Below are positions 40,498 to 51,119 of a stretch of 64,000 nucleotides of DNA, one piece after another. Position 1 is the stretch's first letter. Every line of letters begins with the position of its first letter. The stretch is from positions 172,051 through 236,050 of the forward strand of contig NZ_JAPVBL010000006.1 in NCBI RefSeq assembly GCF_026967935.1. The letters run 5' to 3'. The notes under the pieces are model-generated. The model did no database searches. It was not told where the DNA came from and saw nothing but the letters and a program-made list of their open reading frames with translations. Made by a program: the position numbers and the translations under genes. The DNA comes from Modestobacter sp. VKM Ac-2982. GTDB lineage: Bacteria; Actinomycetota; Actinomycetes; Mycobacteriales; Geodermatophilaceae.

Positions 40498-41208
40498 TCA
40501 TGCCTCCGCGAGCTCGTAAAGCGAGCCATGCTTCTTGCCCATAACGGACTCAATCGACTCCGCTAAACCCCCGTCGTGGATCAGAACCCCGAACTCGACA
40601 TTGAGGTTCTCGGCGCTGTACGAGAAGTTGGCGCTGGTCAAAAGCACCAACTGATGATCGACCACAACGAACTTCGCGTGACTGACGACCTTCTTGCCAG
40701 ACGCCAGTTCAGCAGACCGATAGACTGTCGCGCCCGGAAGCTGCGCCTGCACCGCAGTTGCATCTGCCTTTGCGCCGTCGACGTACACCGTGACCAGCAC
40801 ACCAGGTCGTTCCGCGGCCTCTGCCAGGACCGCCCACATTTGCGACGTCTGCTGGAAGTTGTAGGTCGCGCACGTGACCGACTGCCTTGCCCCCTGAACG
40901 ATTTCGTGGAACTGGCTGGTCAGGTGCCCGACTGTGGCCTCGTTGCCCGGCATCGTCCAGACGGGCGTCAGCCTCGGGTGGACCGCCTTCGCACCCGCGA
41001 CCGCGCCCAGTACCGCAACGGCCCTGGCGGGGTCGGTGTGATCGAGCCCTGCCTCCGCCATCAGCTGTTGAGCATGACCACGTCGGGCGGAGGCCACGGC
41101 GGTCAGCACCTGTGTAACGTGCCGCCCGCCCGCAAGTCCAGCAGCAAGGGCACGCGCCTCTCCCGCTGTGAGGTAACCCCCGAGCTCACCCAGCGGGTCA
41201 GCCGGCAT
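40498..41208 (-). CDS. drmC: DISARM protein DrmC, PLD-family
   Basis: The 236-residue protein has a single PLD site: HAKFVVVDHQ followed by TSANFSYSAEN near residues 180-205. The N-terminal half is helical. DrmC is the PLD-domain member of DISARM and was reported as dispensable for protection in the system first studied. The ATG at 41208 lies within the last codons of drmB (11-bp overlap). Gene order and overlap identify it even though PLD proteins alone are not specific. It is the last gene of the DISARM operon. Confidence 0.85.
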   Translation of the reverse strand: MPADPLGELGGYLTAGEARALAAGLAGGRHVTQVLTAVASARRGHAQQLMAEAGLDHTDPARAVAVLGAVAGAKAVHPRLTPVWTMPGNEATVGHLTSQFHEIVQGARQSVTCATYNFQQTSQMWAVLAEAAERPGVLVTVYVDGAKADATAVQAQLPGATVYRSAELASGKKVVSHAKFVVVDHQLVLLTSANFSYSAENLNVEFGVLIHDGGLAESIESVMGKKHGSLYELAEA

Positions 41209-43252
41209 CGATCTCGCCGAAGAACCCAGGAACGGTCACGCCCGTCGTCGTCGCGAGCGTGAGCATGAACCGCCGGTCCAGGAAGCGGTTCGCCTTCTCG
41301 CACGAGGTCTCGGACGCGAACGTGCAGCAGTGACAGGCCGCCCCGTGCAGAAAGTCCTCGGGGTCCCTCGGTACTCGCATGGCACACACCGGGTCCGACG
41401 AGCAGCGTGCAGCCCGCCGGAGCGCCGACGACACCAACGACTGCAGCCGCTCGGGCTGGGACAGTGCGACCAAACCGCCGAGCGTGCCCTCACTGTCGGA
41501 CGCGGTGGTGCAGATCAAGAGGCCTGCAGCCGCAGTTCGCTCAGGGGACGCCGGCCAGCCGTAGATGCGCTCGGACAGGCTGGCCGCACCGTATCCGCTG
41601 TACATGGCCATCTCACGGATGAGTGCATGCGAGAACGAGTGCAGTAACCAGTACCGCGGCGCAGGGAATCGTGTCTCTGGGTCGACGTTCTTCGCTGTCT
41701 CCGAGAACCGCCGGGCGAAATTGCGGTCATGCGCCTGTCGATGTGCCGCCCACAACGGTGACGCCAGGACGACGGTCTCCCATGCGGCAACCGCATCGAG
41801 GTCGAGCTGCAGGAAGACGCCTTCCCCGCGATCCTCGGTTGCCGGCACCCAACTCGGCCGTTTGTTGCGAGTCAGCTTGACCAGCCGGCTCGACAGGTCG
41901 TTGACCCGGTCCATCTCGTCGAGTCGGGTGAACCCCAGGACGGCGTTCACCTTCTTCATCTTGTTGACCGCGACCACGCGCTGAACGCGGGGATGCAGCT
42001 TCGCCCCTCGGTCGCGCTCGGTGACCATCAGACCGGTGGTGTTGGACTGTTGCGCAAACAATGCAGGTTGCTGGAGGTAGGCCCACTCGGGCACCAACAA
42101 GTCGATCGGGTCCCAGCCCGCCAGCTTGTCTTGGCGCACCTCGTCGGAATCCCCCGCCATCGCCTTCGCAGCCGCAGCCGCCAGCTCGTCGTCCGTCACC
42201 GCACCGAGCTCGATGTGTGCCGACAGAAGATCCCGCAGGAAGTCCGGATGCGCCTGGTACTTCGCGACCTTGTCCAAGCCGATTTCAGCGCGCATCTGGT
42301 CGGCCAGCGCTGCCGTCTGTTGCTTGTCATCGCGCGGCATCACGATGACCGACTGCGTCGATGCGAACCACAGGTTCGAAGCACCCATCAGGACGATGGC
42401 CGGTCGCGCGTCGCAGTCGGCATCGAAGGCGCCGAGGTGTGGATGGCGGCCGCGGCACTTCTGTGGCAACTTATCGCGGCCCACACGCCCCTGTGCCTCC
42501 GTCATCCCGCGGCTAGCCGAGCACTGCGTGCACACGATGCTGGAGCCGACGCTGCCGCCGACGTTCGCGTCCCGCATTTTGAGGTCGGGACTCTCAGCCT
42601 TGGGGCAAGCCATCCCCTTGTGCACCCACAGTGCATACGGGAACTCGTCGAGGTGCCCGTTGGTACAGGTCAACAGGTGTTGCGCGGGCACAGCCGGATT
42701 GCTCCGCTTGCCCTTCCCCCCGGACTTCTTGCCTCGCCCCGGGCAGCTCTCGTGGGTGAACTGCGCAAGGTCGGGGCGGAAGGGATGGGTGTTCGTATAG
42801 GTGAAGCGGGGCAGCGGACCGAGGTAGTCGCAGCCGGTACACCGGAACCACTGGGGGAACACGCGAGCCGGAACACCGAGGTCGGTTCCCTCAATGGAGG
42901 GGCCACCGCGTTTCGGCTGCCAGGGGTAAGGCCGAAGCGAGTCGACATCTCTGCCGAGGTGCATCCGGACGACGTCTAGCAGCCGTGGTTCGATGATGGT
43001 CGGCACGTGCTCGCGACGCTTCCAGATGGGATCCCAGTCGTCGAGCCCGGCCGGCATCACGGCGAAGTTCGGCAGGTCCATAACGGCGCCGGGGCCGTAT
43101 GTGTACAGCAATGAAGAGGGACGGGCTGATCCAACGCGAGCGCGGTTCTTGACGTTTGCGTTCTCGGCGTCGGCCAGCGGGTCAAGTGCGTCCGTGGCGT
43201 CGGCCAGCATGTCCGCGACTGCGTCGGGCGATGCGGTGGAGGCTTCGGCCAT
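41198..43252 (-). CDS. drmB: DISARM protein DrmB (DUF1998)
   Basis: The 684-residue protein contains several cysteine clusters, including FRCTGCDYLG, CTNGHLDEFPY, CTQCSASRG and near the end CHCCTFASETSCEKANRFLDR. This is the zinc-binding layout of DUF1998 proteins. DrmB pairs with DrmA in the DISARM core that engages unmodified incoming DNA. The ATG at 43252 overlaps the drmA stop by one base (TGATG); the longer frame starting at 43282 is not needed. The C-terminal HSFSHALIREMAMYSGYG segment is also typical of the family. It looks intact. Confidence 0.9.
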   Translation of the reverse strand: MAEASTASPDAVADMLADATDALDPLADAENANVKNRARVGSARPSSLLYTYGPGAVMDLPNFAVMPAGLDDWDPIWKRREHVPTIIEPRLLDVVRMHLGRDVDSLRPYPWQPKRGGPSIEGTDLGVPARVFPQWFRCTGCDYLGPLPRFTYTNTHPFRPDLAQFTHESCPGRGKKSGGKGKRSNPAVPAQHLLTCTNGHLDEFPYALWVHKGMACPKAESPDLKMRDANVGGSVGSSIVCTQCSASRGMTEAQGRVGRDKLPQKCRGRHPHLGAFDADCDARPAIVLMGASNLWFASTQSVIVMPRDDKQQTAALADQMRAEIGLDKVAKYQAHPDFLRDLLSAHIELGAVTDDELAAAAAKAMAGDSDEVRQDKLAGWDPIDLLVPEWAYLQQPALFAQQSNTTGLMVTERDRGAKLHPRVQRVVAVNKMKKVNAVLGFTRLDEMDRVNDLSSRLVKLTRNKRPSWVPATEDRGEGVFLQLDLDAVAAWETVVLASPLWAAHRQAHDRNFARRFSETAKNVDPETRFPAPRYWLLHSFSHALIREMAMYSGYGAASLSERIYGWPASPERTAAAGLLICTTASDSEGTLGGLVALSQPERLQSLVSSALRRAARCSSDPVCAMRVPRDPEDFLHGAACHCCTFASETSCEKANRFLDRRFMLTLATTTGVTVPGFFGEIDAG

Positions 43253-46200
43253 CAGGCGTCGTCCCCTGAAGGCAAAGTCCATGCAGGGGCGCCCTCGGGC
43301 GCACGGGCGAAGAGTCGGTCGGGCAGCGGACTGACCAGCAGGTTGATCTCCGGCTGGACCTCACGCATTGAATTGGCGATCCGGAACGGCGCGGCCACCG
43401 AGCTGCCAGCAATGGCGACGGCGTTCTCCGGGCTGATCATCAAAGGCATGTGAGCGTTGCCCTTCCCTGTGCGCTCGTAGACGAGAGTCTGTCCGTTGGC
43501 CATGGCTTCCCCCGCGCGCTTCGACCAGTGCTCGACCCGGTTGACCAGTAGGTGGTCTGCCAGCTTGGTCGCGTCCTCGTCCTGCGCCGCGGCTTCAATC
43601 CGCTGCATCAAGCGGGACACGAGCCCCTGTACGGCGGTAAGGTTCTGCTTGATGCGTCCCGCCGCCTGCTCGGGCGACAGACCGTCGGCGGTGGCGGCCT
43701 GGAGCACGCGGACGACGCTCACCAGCAGGCCGTCGATCCCTCGCTCGAGAGACGTCGGCGAGTAGGGAGTGACCGACAGCGCCTCCACTTGGGCGTAGAA
43801 GGTCTCGTGGTAGTGCCGGAACTGCTCGAAGTGCGCAAGGTCGCGGGGCCGCGCCCAGTTCCCCAGCGACACCACCAGACCGGGCCGATCATCCGAGTCT
43901 CGGCCGACCCGAGATGACGCCTGGATGTACTCGGCGGTATTCTTCGGTTGCCCGACCACCAGCATCAGACCCAGCCGCTGGACGTCGACACCGACCTGCA
44001 GCATCGAGGTGGCCAGAACCACGTCGAAAGGCACCTCCTTGCGAGGGGAGGCGGACACACCCGCATCAGCTGCCGCCATCCGCGCCCCGAACGCTGCCGA
44101 GCTGTCGTAGTCCGGGTTGAACTCACCACCGAGGCGGTCCAGGGTCCGGCCAATCTCAGCCGACGCGATGCGAGAAGTCAGTTCACCCACGTGGAGGACA
44201 CCGAACGAGGCCCCGAGCCGACTGGGGAATCCAGCCCCCCGGCGCGGTCGCTTGACCCGGTTCTGGACGTCGTCCGCGACATAGCGGGCCATGCCAGCGA
44301 GCTCACGCGTGGCGTTGAAGTAGCCGACCAAGGTCATGTAGGGGTCCGCGGCCTTCCGCGCGTCCCCCGTCAGTGCCGGGTCGTCCGCGGAACGGTCGAA
44401 GAGCAACTGGCCTGCCGACAACAGCACCTCGGCGACCCGGATCTCGGCGCTGGAGAGTCGCACGCCCTGAGCACTGACCCCGATGTAGCGCCGCCCCGGG
44501 TGTTCCTTGCTGATGGGGATCTCGTAGGAAAAGAACGTGTTGGCTACGTCGAGCACTTGCGGCGGGAAGATCTCCACCCAGCGCCCGTAGAGGGCGCGCA
44601 CTTGCGCTTGGGCGTTGCGCACCGTGGCAGTCGACGCCACGATCAGCGGCTTCACCGGCATGGCGTCGGGAGTCTGCCAGCTGCAGAGGGTCTCGATGGC
44701 CACCTCGAACAGCCCGACGGATGTACCGAGCGCCCCGGTTATCAGATGCAACTCATCCTGGATGATCAGGTCCGGTGGCCGGAGCCGGCCCACTGGCACG
44801 ACGGTGGCCGCGGGACCGCCCTTCGACGTGTGCGAGCTGCCCGTGCAATGCGGGTAGTCGACGTGCACGTAGCCGTGTCTGCCGCACCTACGGTTGACGT
44901 AGCCGAACAGGGCCGCCGCCTCACCCTCCCGGGCCAATCGCGCGAACTTGTCGACGGTGGCGATGACGAAAGCGGGGGTGAGACGATATATCTCCTCGTC
45001 GACGGTCAGGACCGGCAAACCCTCGGTGACTGCGCCGCCTTTCGCAAAAGGACAGCGAGCCAGCTCGTCTCCGCAGTACACGAACACCCGCCGCGCGACG
45101 GGGTCGGCGCGGACGTTGGCGGCCCCAATCGGCGTGCCACACCAGGGGCACCGCTGGACCTGCAGCACCGTGAGTCGGTGGCTGCCGTACTGGTTGGCCT
45201 TGACGAGCTGGTCCTCGGCCTCCTCGTACCGCTTGGGGCTGACAGCGGTACCGACCCAAAGTCCGATGCGAAAAGGCGTCGTCCCCCAGGTGCCTTCATC
45301 CTCGCACCGGGCCAGCTCAGCGGCGCAGACGAGGGCTGTCGCTCGTTGAAACTGTTGGGCGGTCAGCAGCCGAAGCGTGTAGCGCATGAGCACGGCGACC
45401 CCGTCGTTTCCGTCGAGCGGGCCGTCGCCGGAGTCGACAACACCCTGCCTGCGGCGGATGGCGAACGTGTAGGCCGCCAGGCCGAGGTACGCCTCGGTCT
45501 TGCCGCCACCGGTGGGGAAGAACAACAGCTCGACCTGCGCCTGAAGATCTTCGCTGCGCAGCCGGGCGGTGGGGTCGGTGAGCGCCCCGAGTTGCATGAG
45601 GATGAACGCGAGCTGGAACGGGCGCCAGGTCGCGGCCTTGTCGCCACGGGCCGCCACCAATGCATGAGCGTCAGCAATCGACATGTCCGCGTTCGAGGCA
45701 CGTTCCGCGGCAACCTGCGAGGCGATGCGCTGGTCGCGCATCACTCTGTTCATGAACTGGAAGCAGCGCAGGGCCTCAGGCTTGGACGTGACGTGCGCCA
45801 GCCCGGCGGTCAGCCGCTTGTGCACCTTCCGGGCCTCGCGCAGGGCATCCGCAGCGGTGTCCAGGAGGTGGGCCGGCAGTTCGGTAGCCAGCTCCTCCTG
45901 CTCATCGAGCCAGGCTCCGTAGCCAGCGACCAGCGGAGACAGCCCGGTCGCCAGCCCTGTGGCGTCCGCCTCTGCCAACGCGGCCATGGACAGCATCGCC
46001 TGGTCGATCTCGCCGGCACGCGTTTGCGGAGTCTCTGACACAGGCAGCCAAGTGGTCTCGACGGAGGTGGCACGTCGCGATCCAACTTCGGCCTTCCACG
46101 TGACCGAGCAGCACCGGCCGATCGCGAACTGCAGCCGGTCGCGGTACTGCAGGTCGAGCCGCCGAACCTCGGAGTCGTGCTCTGCCCAGTACTCCTCGAG

Positions 46201-46992
46201 GGCGTCTCGGACCGGCAAGAAGACCTCGGCCCCATTGGCGTCGATGGCGAGTCGAGTCTGGAAGAGCCACATGCCGATCGGGATCGGCATCGGGGTGACT
46301 CGGTCGTTGCACAGGGCGATCTCCACGAGCACGCGTCCAAGCGCCGTGTCGTCGTAGCGGTCGATGCGCAGGCAGACCTTGTCGCGGAGGGACACCGTGT
46401 GGGTCTCGCCGGGCACTAGATCAGCGAGCTCGACGGTCCTGGGCTCCTCGACAGGGGTGCGCTGGTAGTTGCGGATGGGCCGGCCGGACTTCGTGACCTC
46501 ATCGGTCTCGACCGGCTCGTACACGCCCCAGGAGGCGTGCACCGTGAACGCGGCCAGATCGGCGGGCACCTGAAACCGCAGACCCATGGACGAGGGGATC
46601 ATGAGTCCCTGCTTGGGCGTGCGGTCTTCGGCGTCGTCGTCTTCCGACTCGGCCTCGGTGTCGTCGGCAGCAAATGCGGGCACGCCGCGGCCCTCGGTGA
46701 AGGCAGCCTCGTCAGAGCGGACCTGGACCAGATCGCCGCGACCGGCCTCCGCCACCTCCGTTTCGGTGACGGCAACGTCGTCGGTCAGCTTCACTGGAGC
46801 GATGTGCCCGACCAGATACTGCTGGCGCGGACTAAACGACAGCACCTCATTGGGACCACCGACCGGACCGAGCAGCTCGCGTTCCAGGATGTCGACGAGG
46901 TTCTCACGCACCTCGTACGACGAACCGTCGAGCTCGTGAGTCAGTTCGTACGTGCCTTGTGGGCGGGAGCTCGCGGGATTGGCTGCCGTCAC
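43252..46992 (-). CDS. drmA: DISARM helicase DrmA
   Basis: This 1,246-residue SF2 helicase has FFPTGGGKTEAYLGL (Walker A) at about 490, IIQDELHLITGALGT (motif II region) at about 742, and the motif V/VI region QVGVDVQRLGLMLVVGQPKN...SSRVGRD at about 1000-1030. A zinc-binding insert (CPWCGTPIG and CRH near 615-700) lies between the motifs. The unusual DELH box and the insert are those of DrmA. The start is GTG at 46992, overlapping the drmMI stop (GTGA). It supplies the ATP-driven motor of the DISARM core. Confidence 0.9.
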   Translation of the reverse strand: MTAANPASSRPQGTYELTHELDGSSYEVRENLVDILERELLGPVGGPNEVLSFSPRQQYLVGHIAPVKLTDDVAVTETEVAEAGRGDLVQVRSDEAAFTEGRGVPAFAADDTEAESEDDDAEDRTPKQGLMIPSSMGLRFQVPADLAAFTVHASWGVYEPVETDEVTKSGRPIRNYQRTPVEEPRTVELADLVPGETHTVSLRDKVCLRIDRYDDTALGRVLVEIALCNDRVTPMPIPIGMWLFQTRLAIDANGAEVFLPVRDALEEYWAEHDSEVRRLDLQYRDRLQFAIGRCCSVTWKAEVGSRRATSVETTWLPVSETPQTRAGEIDQAMLSMAALAEADATGLATGLSPLVAGYGAWLDEQEELATELPAHLLDTAADALREARKVHKRLTAGLAHVTSKPEALRCFQFMNRVMRDQRIASQVAAERASNADMSIADAHALVAARGDKAATWRPFQLAFILMQLGALTDPTARLRSEDLQAQVELLFFPTGGGKTEAYLGLAAYTFAIRRRQGVVDSGDGPLDGNDGVAVLMRYTLRLLTAQQFQRATALVCAAELARCEDEGTWGTTPFRIGLWVGTAVSPKRYEEAEDQLVKANQYGSHRLTVLQVQRCPWCGTPIGAANVRADPVARRVFVYCGDELARCPFAKGGAVTEGLPVLTVDEEIYRLTPAFVIATVDKFARLAREGEAAALFGYVNRRCGRHGYVHVDYPHCTGSSHTSKGGPAATVVPVGRLRPPDLIIQDELHLITGALGTSVGLFEVAIETLCSWQTPDAMPVKPLIVASTATVRNAQAQVRALYGRWVEIFPPQVLDVANTFFSYEIPISKEHPGRRYIGVSAQGVRLSSAEIRVAEVLLSAGQLLFDRSADDPALTGDARKAADPYMTLVGYFNATRELAGMARYVADDVQNRVKRPRRGAGFPSRLGASFGVLHVGELTSRIASAEIGRTLDRLGGEFNPDYDSSAAFGARMAAADAGVSASPRKEVPFDVVLATSMLQVGVDVQRLGLMLVVGQPKNTAEYIQASSRVGRDSDDRPGLVVSLGNWARPRDLAHFEQFRHYHETFYAQVEALSVTPYSPTSLERGIDGLLVSVVRVLQAATADGLSPEQAAGRIKQNLTAVQGLVSRLMQRIEAAAQDEDATKLADHLLVNRVEHWSKRAGEAMANGQTLVYERTGKGNAHMPLMISPENAVAIAGSSVAAPFRIANSMREVQPEINLLVSPLPDRLFARAPEGAPAWTLPSGDDA

Positions 46993-49900
46993 GGGAAAAG
47001 TGACTCCTGTTCCTCAGATGGGATCCGCGGCTTAGAACCCTTGCCGGTGACCCCCGCTGCCTGCTCGGCCGCAGCCCGGCGGTGATTTTCCTCCAGCAGC
47101 CGGTCGAGTATTTCAACCCGCGCGGCTGGGCTGACGGTCCATCGCGTCATCTGGCGGTAGGTGTGGAACCCGTGGTCGAGCGGGACGTCACCCCAGCCGT
47201 AGGCCCCCATGACTGCGCGATCAAGTCTCATATGGATATCCCGCATCCGCGCCACGTCTGGCTCAACGGCGTCAGCGATCGCAGGATCATTCACCAGGTT
47301 GTATAACGCAGTCAGGCCCAGCTGTCGCCGCAACATGATCTCCCGCCGCACCTCTTCCAAATTGTGCCCAGCCGTCGCCAGCCCCAGCGTATCTCCCGCT
47401 CGTGGAAATGTCTCAAAGACGTCCGACGGCGTATATCGGGGATCCGTTCTCATTCCCGACCCGTACTTGATCACCCAAGCCTGATGCACAGAGGATGAAA
47501 GGATGGCTTGTTGTGCGTACGAGTCTGTCGGGAAAACACATAGCGAGTTGCTCAGTATCTGACGTGCAGAAATGCGCACTGGCATCAGAGATTTGCTCAC
47601 GATAGTGACAGCGAGAACCTGACCCAGCTGGAGTATTGCTTTGCGCAGCGCCGGACGCTTGTCGGCAAATTGCCACCATCGTGTTGGCAGAGGAGCGCGC
47701 AGAACGAACTGGCCGTGGGCGTCCTGGCGCTGTCGCTCCGGGCGTACTCGCTCTTCAATACGGCCGAAGGGGAGCTCGTATTCCTGTGCGCGTTCCTTTG
47801 ACCAATCGTTGAAGTCTACGATCCAACGCGACGCGGATACATCGGGGCGGGAGTAGAGGTCGTCACCGTTCAAGAAGGGAAGGAGCACATCGGAGTTCTT
47901 CGGGGACGCGCTAAGCCAATTTTCGGCCTCTTCGGGAGACACGACGAACCCCATCCCTAAAGGATAGACTCCAATAAAGGCGGCGTTGCGATTCTCAGCT
48001 AGCCTGACGGGGTAGCCGAAGGATCTGCCCGCGGGCTCCAAGTACGTCGAAATACTCGGCACCGACACGCCGTCGAGGTTCAAGGCAGCCTCCGACAAGA
48101 GCGGTGTCAGACTCCCCCAGATTGCAGCGTATTCTAAGTTGACACCCGTCGCGGGCCATCGCCGACTTCGGACAGCTCGGCTGATAGCGAAACCCGATGC
48201 CACAGCCTGGTCCAGTCCAACTTCGCGCGTATCACCCTGGGCGATCGTATTGGTTGCAATCAGGCCCAGCTTCCCCGTATTCGCGAGGAGATTCCGCGCA
48301 CGCAAGAAGAAATAGGCGACAAGGTCGGCATTTCCCCTGACTCCACCAGCCAGCTGAAATACCATCCAGTCCCGCACGTCCGATCCGACGGCGCCAGTGA
48401 CCTTCTTCCCGCCTAAAAAGGGAGGGTTCCCGACAATGGCATCAAAGCCGCCGTGATCCACCATAACGTCGGGGGCTTCGAGCACCCAGTGCAGCGGCTG
48501 CCATCGCCGATAGTCGGTCGCAACCGTGGGCGTCAAGCCCTTGTCGATCAAGGTGTCGAGCATGGCCGGGTTGCCCGGCTCGCCATTACGGGGAGCCGCG
48601 GCTCGGGCGGCAATGCGGAGGTTCTCGTAGGCGTCGTCCAGCTTACCGCCGGGCTTCCCACCCCAGGGCAGGCCAGCGGCGATGACGCCGTCCGCAAGCC
48701 GACGCAGGTCAGCGGTGAGCCGCCGTAGGTCTGCAAGCTGGCGGCGCTTCGCTGCACCGTCTCGGGCGGGGTCGCGATCGTCGATTTCGGTGGCGAGCTG
48801 AGTCCGGAGCTCAGAAGCGCGGCGAACCACCTCCTTGACCTCAACGTCGTCCACGCCGTACGTCTCGAGCTTCTTCGCGCGGCTTGGGTCGATGTGCAGC
48901 GTGCGGAGTTGCTGCACATCGGTGAGTCCGAGCAACGAGTTGCCGAGGAAGATCTTGTCGTCGACGAAGGAGAATGGTTGGTGCCGGTCGAGGGAAACCA
49001 GCCAGAGTGAGAGCTTGCACATCTCGACGGCCATCTCGTTGATGTCCGCGCCGTAGAGGCAGCTGGCCACCACCTCACGGATCGCCCGACCTTCAAGGTC
49101 TGTACGAGCCTCATGGTCGGGGTTTTGCCGGACCCACGCCTCGACCACCCGCTCAGACAGGTACCGGGCGGCGGCGACGAGGAACGCCCCGGAGCCGCAC
49201 GCGATGTCCGCGACTTTGAGCGCAAGGATCTGTTCCGACGTCTTGGGCTTCCACTGGCTCTCATCCGCCGTCTGGTGCGGCCCGGGGTTGAAGCACAGTG
49301 GCTCCAGTGCGTGCTTGACCACCTCCGTGGCCAGCGACTTGGGCGTGTAGTGAGCACCCGCATTGCGGCGCGACGGTGTCTCCTTCACCAGCAGGCCGCC
49401 GTCCAGCACGACAAAGGGCTGCTTCCGCAGGTCGAGCCGAGCTAGGCCCAGCCACGGGAGCACCCGGTCATGAAGCGCTGTGTCGTCCCCGACCGCCTGT
49501 CGCAAAGCGCTGACGGCGCCAGAGTCTGCCTCCGCACCGATGCCCTTGGCGATCGCGGTCGCGGAGGCTGGGACAGCTGCGGGCTGGTCGTCCTTGAGCC
49601 ACTGCCGGATCGCCTCGGCCAGCTTCCTCGGTTCTGCGTGCTCGGCCGCCAGATCTTCGAGCACGGCCATGGGTATCTCCGGCTCGCTGCCGGCCTTGCC
49701 GATCAATCCCAAGTGGGGTTCGTCGACGCGCTCAGCCGTGTAGCCGAGCAGTCCCTCGTAGATGTAGCCGATCTGCTCGACGTCCAGCTCACGGAACGAG
49801 ATCTGCCGGGCCTCGCCACTCTTCAGCCGAGGTAGCTGCACGGACCGCAGAACGTGCAGCATCACCCGGTCGGGCACGGTGAGCGCCAAGGTCTCCTGGT

Positions 49901-51119
49901 CGGTCGTACCGGTCAAGAAAGGGAACCGGGACGGATCGAACAGTGACCCGCCGTAGGGCGGCATCCGCAGGTTCTCGAATGAGGCCCCTGTGTAGAGGGC
50001 CCGGCTGGTGGCCAAGAGCCGGTGCCAGGTCAACGAGGTCGAGTCGAGCGCCTCTTCGGTCTCCGCGGCCTCACGCTTAACCAATCGGGCCAGCTCTCCG
50101 GAGATCCCGTACCCCTGCTCGAAGAGCTCGCCCGTCGGTAGCAATCCCCGCTCCTCCGCAAAGAGGAGGAAAACGATCCGCATCAGCACCGTGACCGCAC
50201 CCTCGTACGTGTCGTGAGCTCGACGGGGAAGGGGGTCGGGCAGTCCGTGCCGCTGAGATTCAGCGGCGGACTCGGCGAAGGACTGGATCAGCAGCTCAAC
50301 TGCCTGGCGCACCTGCGCGCCAAGCGCCTCGGTGATTTCCTCTGCTTCAGCCACCGAGTCCTTGAACAGAACTGGCAGTCGCTCAGCGGGGTCACCACCG
50401 ATCAGGTGGCGACGGGAGACCAGCGAGAAGAACGCATCCCGCACCCGGGGCTCGGCGACCCAGTCCAGCGCGTCGACCACCCCCGACGCGACCATGGCGC
50501 CCTCCCGGGCGCACACCAGGCCCCACCAGCGACCATCGGTCACCAGGCCGACCTCGGGTCCGCCGGCCCGCAGCAGAGCCTCCAACCTGTCGACCGGTGA
50601 GGCAGCCCACCGGTCGCCCGGGGCTTGGCGCAGCGAATCAATCGGGTCGACGAAGTGGACGAGGCAGCCCCACCCGTCGCCGTCCCTGATAGCCGCCTGC
50701 GCGGTCACCGTGACCTCCCGGCCGGGTGACGACGCCACCAAGCCGGGAATCTCGTCCCAGCTCATGGACTCGGCCCAACCCGCGACGTCCCGGAGCACGA
50801 CCTGCACCCAGGCGTCCCGGGCGTCCCGGTAGTTGGCGAGCGCGTGTTCCGTTGACGGGTCCCGGTCGTAGCTCTCCCACCCGGCGACGAAGGTACGGTG
50901 CGCCGACGCCAGGGCGGCCTTTGCCTCGACGGCGAGAGCTGGCATTCCTTGAGGCCACACGCGCTTGAGGGGCGGGACCGCCAGAAACGGGCCCTCAGTG
51001 TCCACGAGGGTCAGCCACGAGCGATGCAGCTCGGCAGCGCTCATCGGGCGCATCCAGGCATGCGTGACCTGGCGACCGCTCTGACCAGCTGCGCGGGCAG
51101 TGCGGGCAGTGCGGGCCAT
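46989..51119 (-). CDS. drmMI: DISARM adenine-specific DNA methyltransferase DrmMI
   Basis: This 1,376-residue protein is of the large Eco57I/BREX-PglX-like type. It has the AdoMet motif DIACGSGAFLVAAARYL at about 635 and the N6-adenine catalytic motif NPPFLGG at about 898. The N-terminal 600 residues are an alpha-helical and beta regulatory part. The C-terminal 470 residues include the target-recognition region, which is markedly less G+C-rich than the rest (61 of 120 bases are G or C in 47461-47580). It methylates the host's own sites so that DISARM spares them. Start ATG 51119 overlaps drmD by one base. Presence of an adenine enzyme marks class 1 DISARM. Confidence 0.9.
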   Translation of the reverse strand: MARTARTARAAGQSGRQVTHAWMRPMSAAELHRSWLTLVDTEGPFLAVPPLKRVWPQGMPALAVEAKAALASAHRTFVAGWESYDRDPSTEHALANYRDARDAWVQVVLRDVAGWAESMSWDEIPGLVASSPGREVTVTAQAAIRDGDGWGCLVHFVDPIDSLRQAPGDRWAASPVDRLEALLRAGGPEVGLVTDGRWWGLVCAREGAMVASGVVDALDWVAEPRVRDAFFSLVSRRHLIGGDPAERLPVLFKDSVAEAEEITEALGAQVRQAVELLIQSFAESAAESQRHGLPDPLPRRAHDTYEGAVTVLMRIVFLLFAEERGLLPTGELFEQGYGISGELARLVKREAAETEEALDSTSLTWHRLLATSRALYTGASFENLRMPPYGGSLFDPSRFPFLTGTTDQETLALTVPDRVMLHVLRSVQLPRLKSGEARQISFRELDVEQIGYIYEGLLGYTAERVDEPHLGLIGKAGSEPEIPMAVLEDLAAEHAEPRKLAEAIRQWLKDDQPAAVPASATAIAKGIGAEADSGAVSALRQAVGDDTALHDRVLPWLGLARLDLRKQPFVVLDGGLLVKETPSRRNAGAHYTPKSLATEVVKHALEPLCFNPGPHQTADESQWKPKTSEQILALKVADIACGSGAFLVAAARYLSERVVEAWVRQNPDHEARTDLEGRAIREVVASCLYGADINEMAVEMCKLSLWLVSLDRHQPFSFVDDKIFLGNSLLGLTDVQQLRTLHIDPSRAKKLETYGVDDVEVKEVVRRASELRTQLATEIDDRDPARDGAAKRRQLADLRRLTADLRRLADGVIAAGLPWGGKPGGKLDDAYENLRIAARAAAPRNGEPGNPAMLDTLIDKGLTPTVATDYRRWQPLHWVLEAPDVMVDHGGFDAIVGNPPFLGGKKVTGAVGSDVRDWMVFQLAGGVRGNADLVAYFFLRARNLLANTGKLGLIATNTIAQGDTREVGLDQAVASGFAISRAVRSRRWPATGVNLEYAAIWGSLTPLLSEAALNLDGVSVPSISTYLEPAGRSFGYPVRLAENRNAAFIGVYPLGMGFVVSPEEAENWLSASPKNSDVLLPFLNGDDLYSRPDVSASRWIVDFNDWSKERAQEYELPFGRIEERVRPERQRQDAHGQFVLRAPLPTRWWQFADKRPALRKAILQLGQVLAVTIVSKSLMPVRISARQILSNSLCVFPTDSYAQQAILSSSVHQAWVIKYGSGMRTDPRYTPSDVFETFPRAGDTLGLATAGHNLEEVRREIMLRRQLGLTALYNLVNDPAIADAVEPDVARMRDIHMRLDRAVMGAYGWGDVPLDHGFHTYRQMTRWTVSPAARVEILDRLLEENHRRAAAEQAAGVTGKGSKPRIPSEEQESLFP

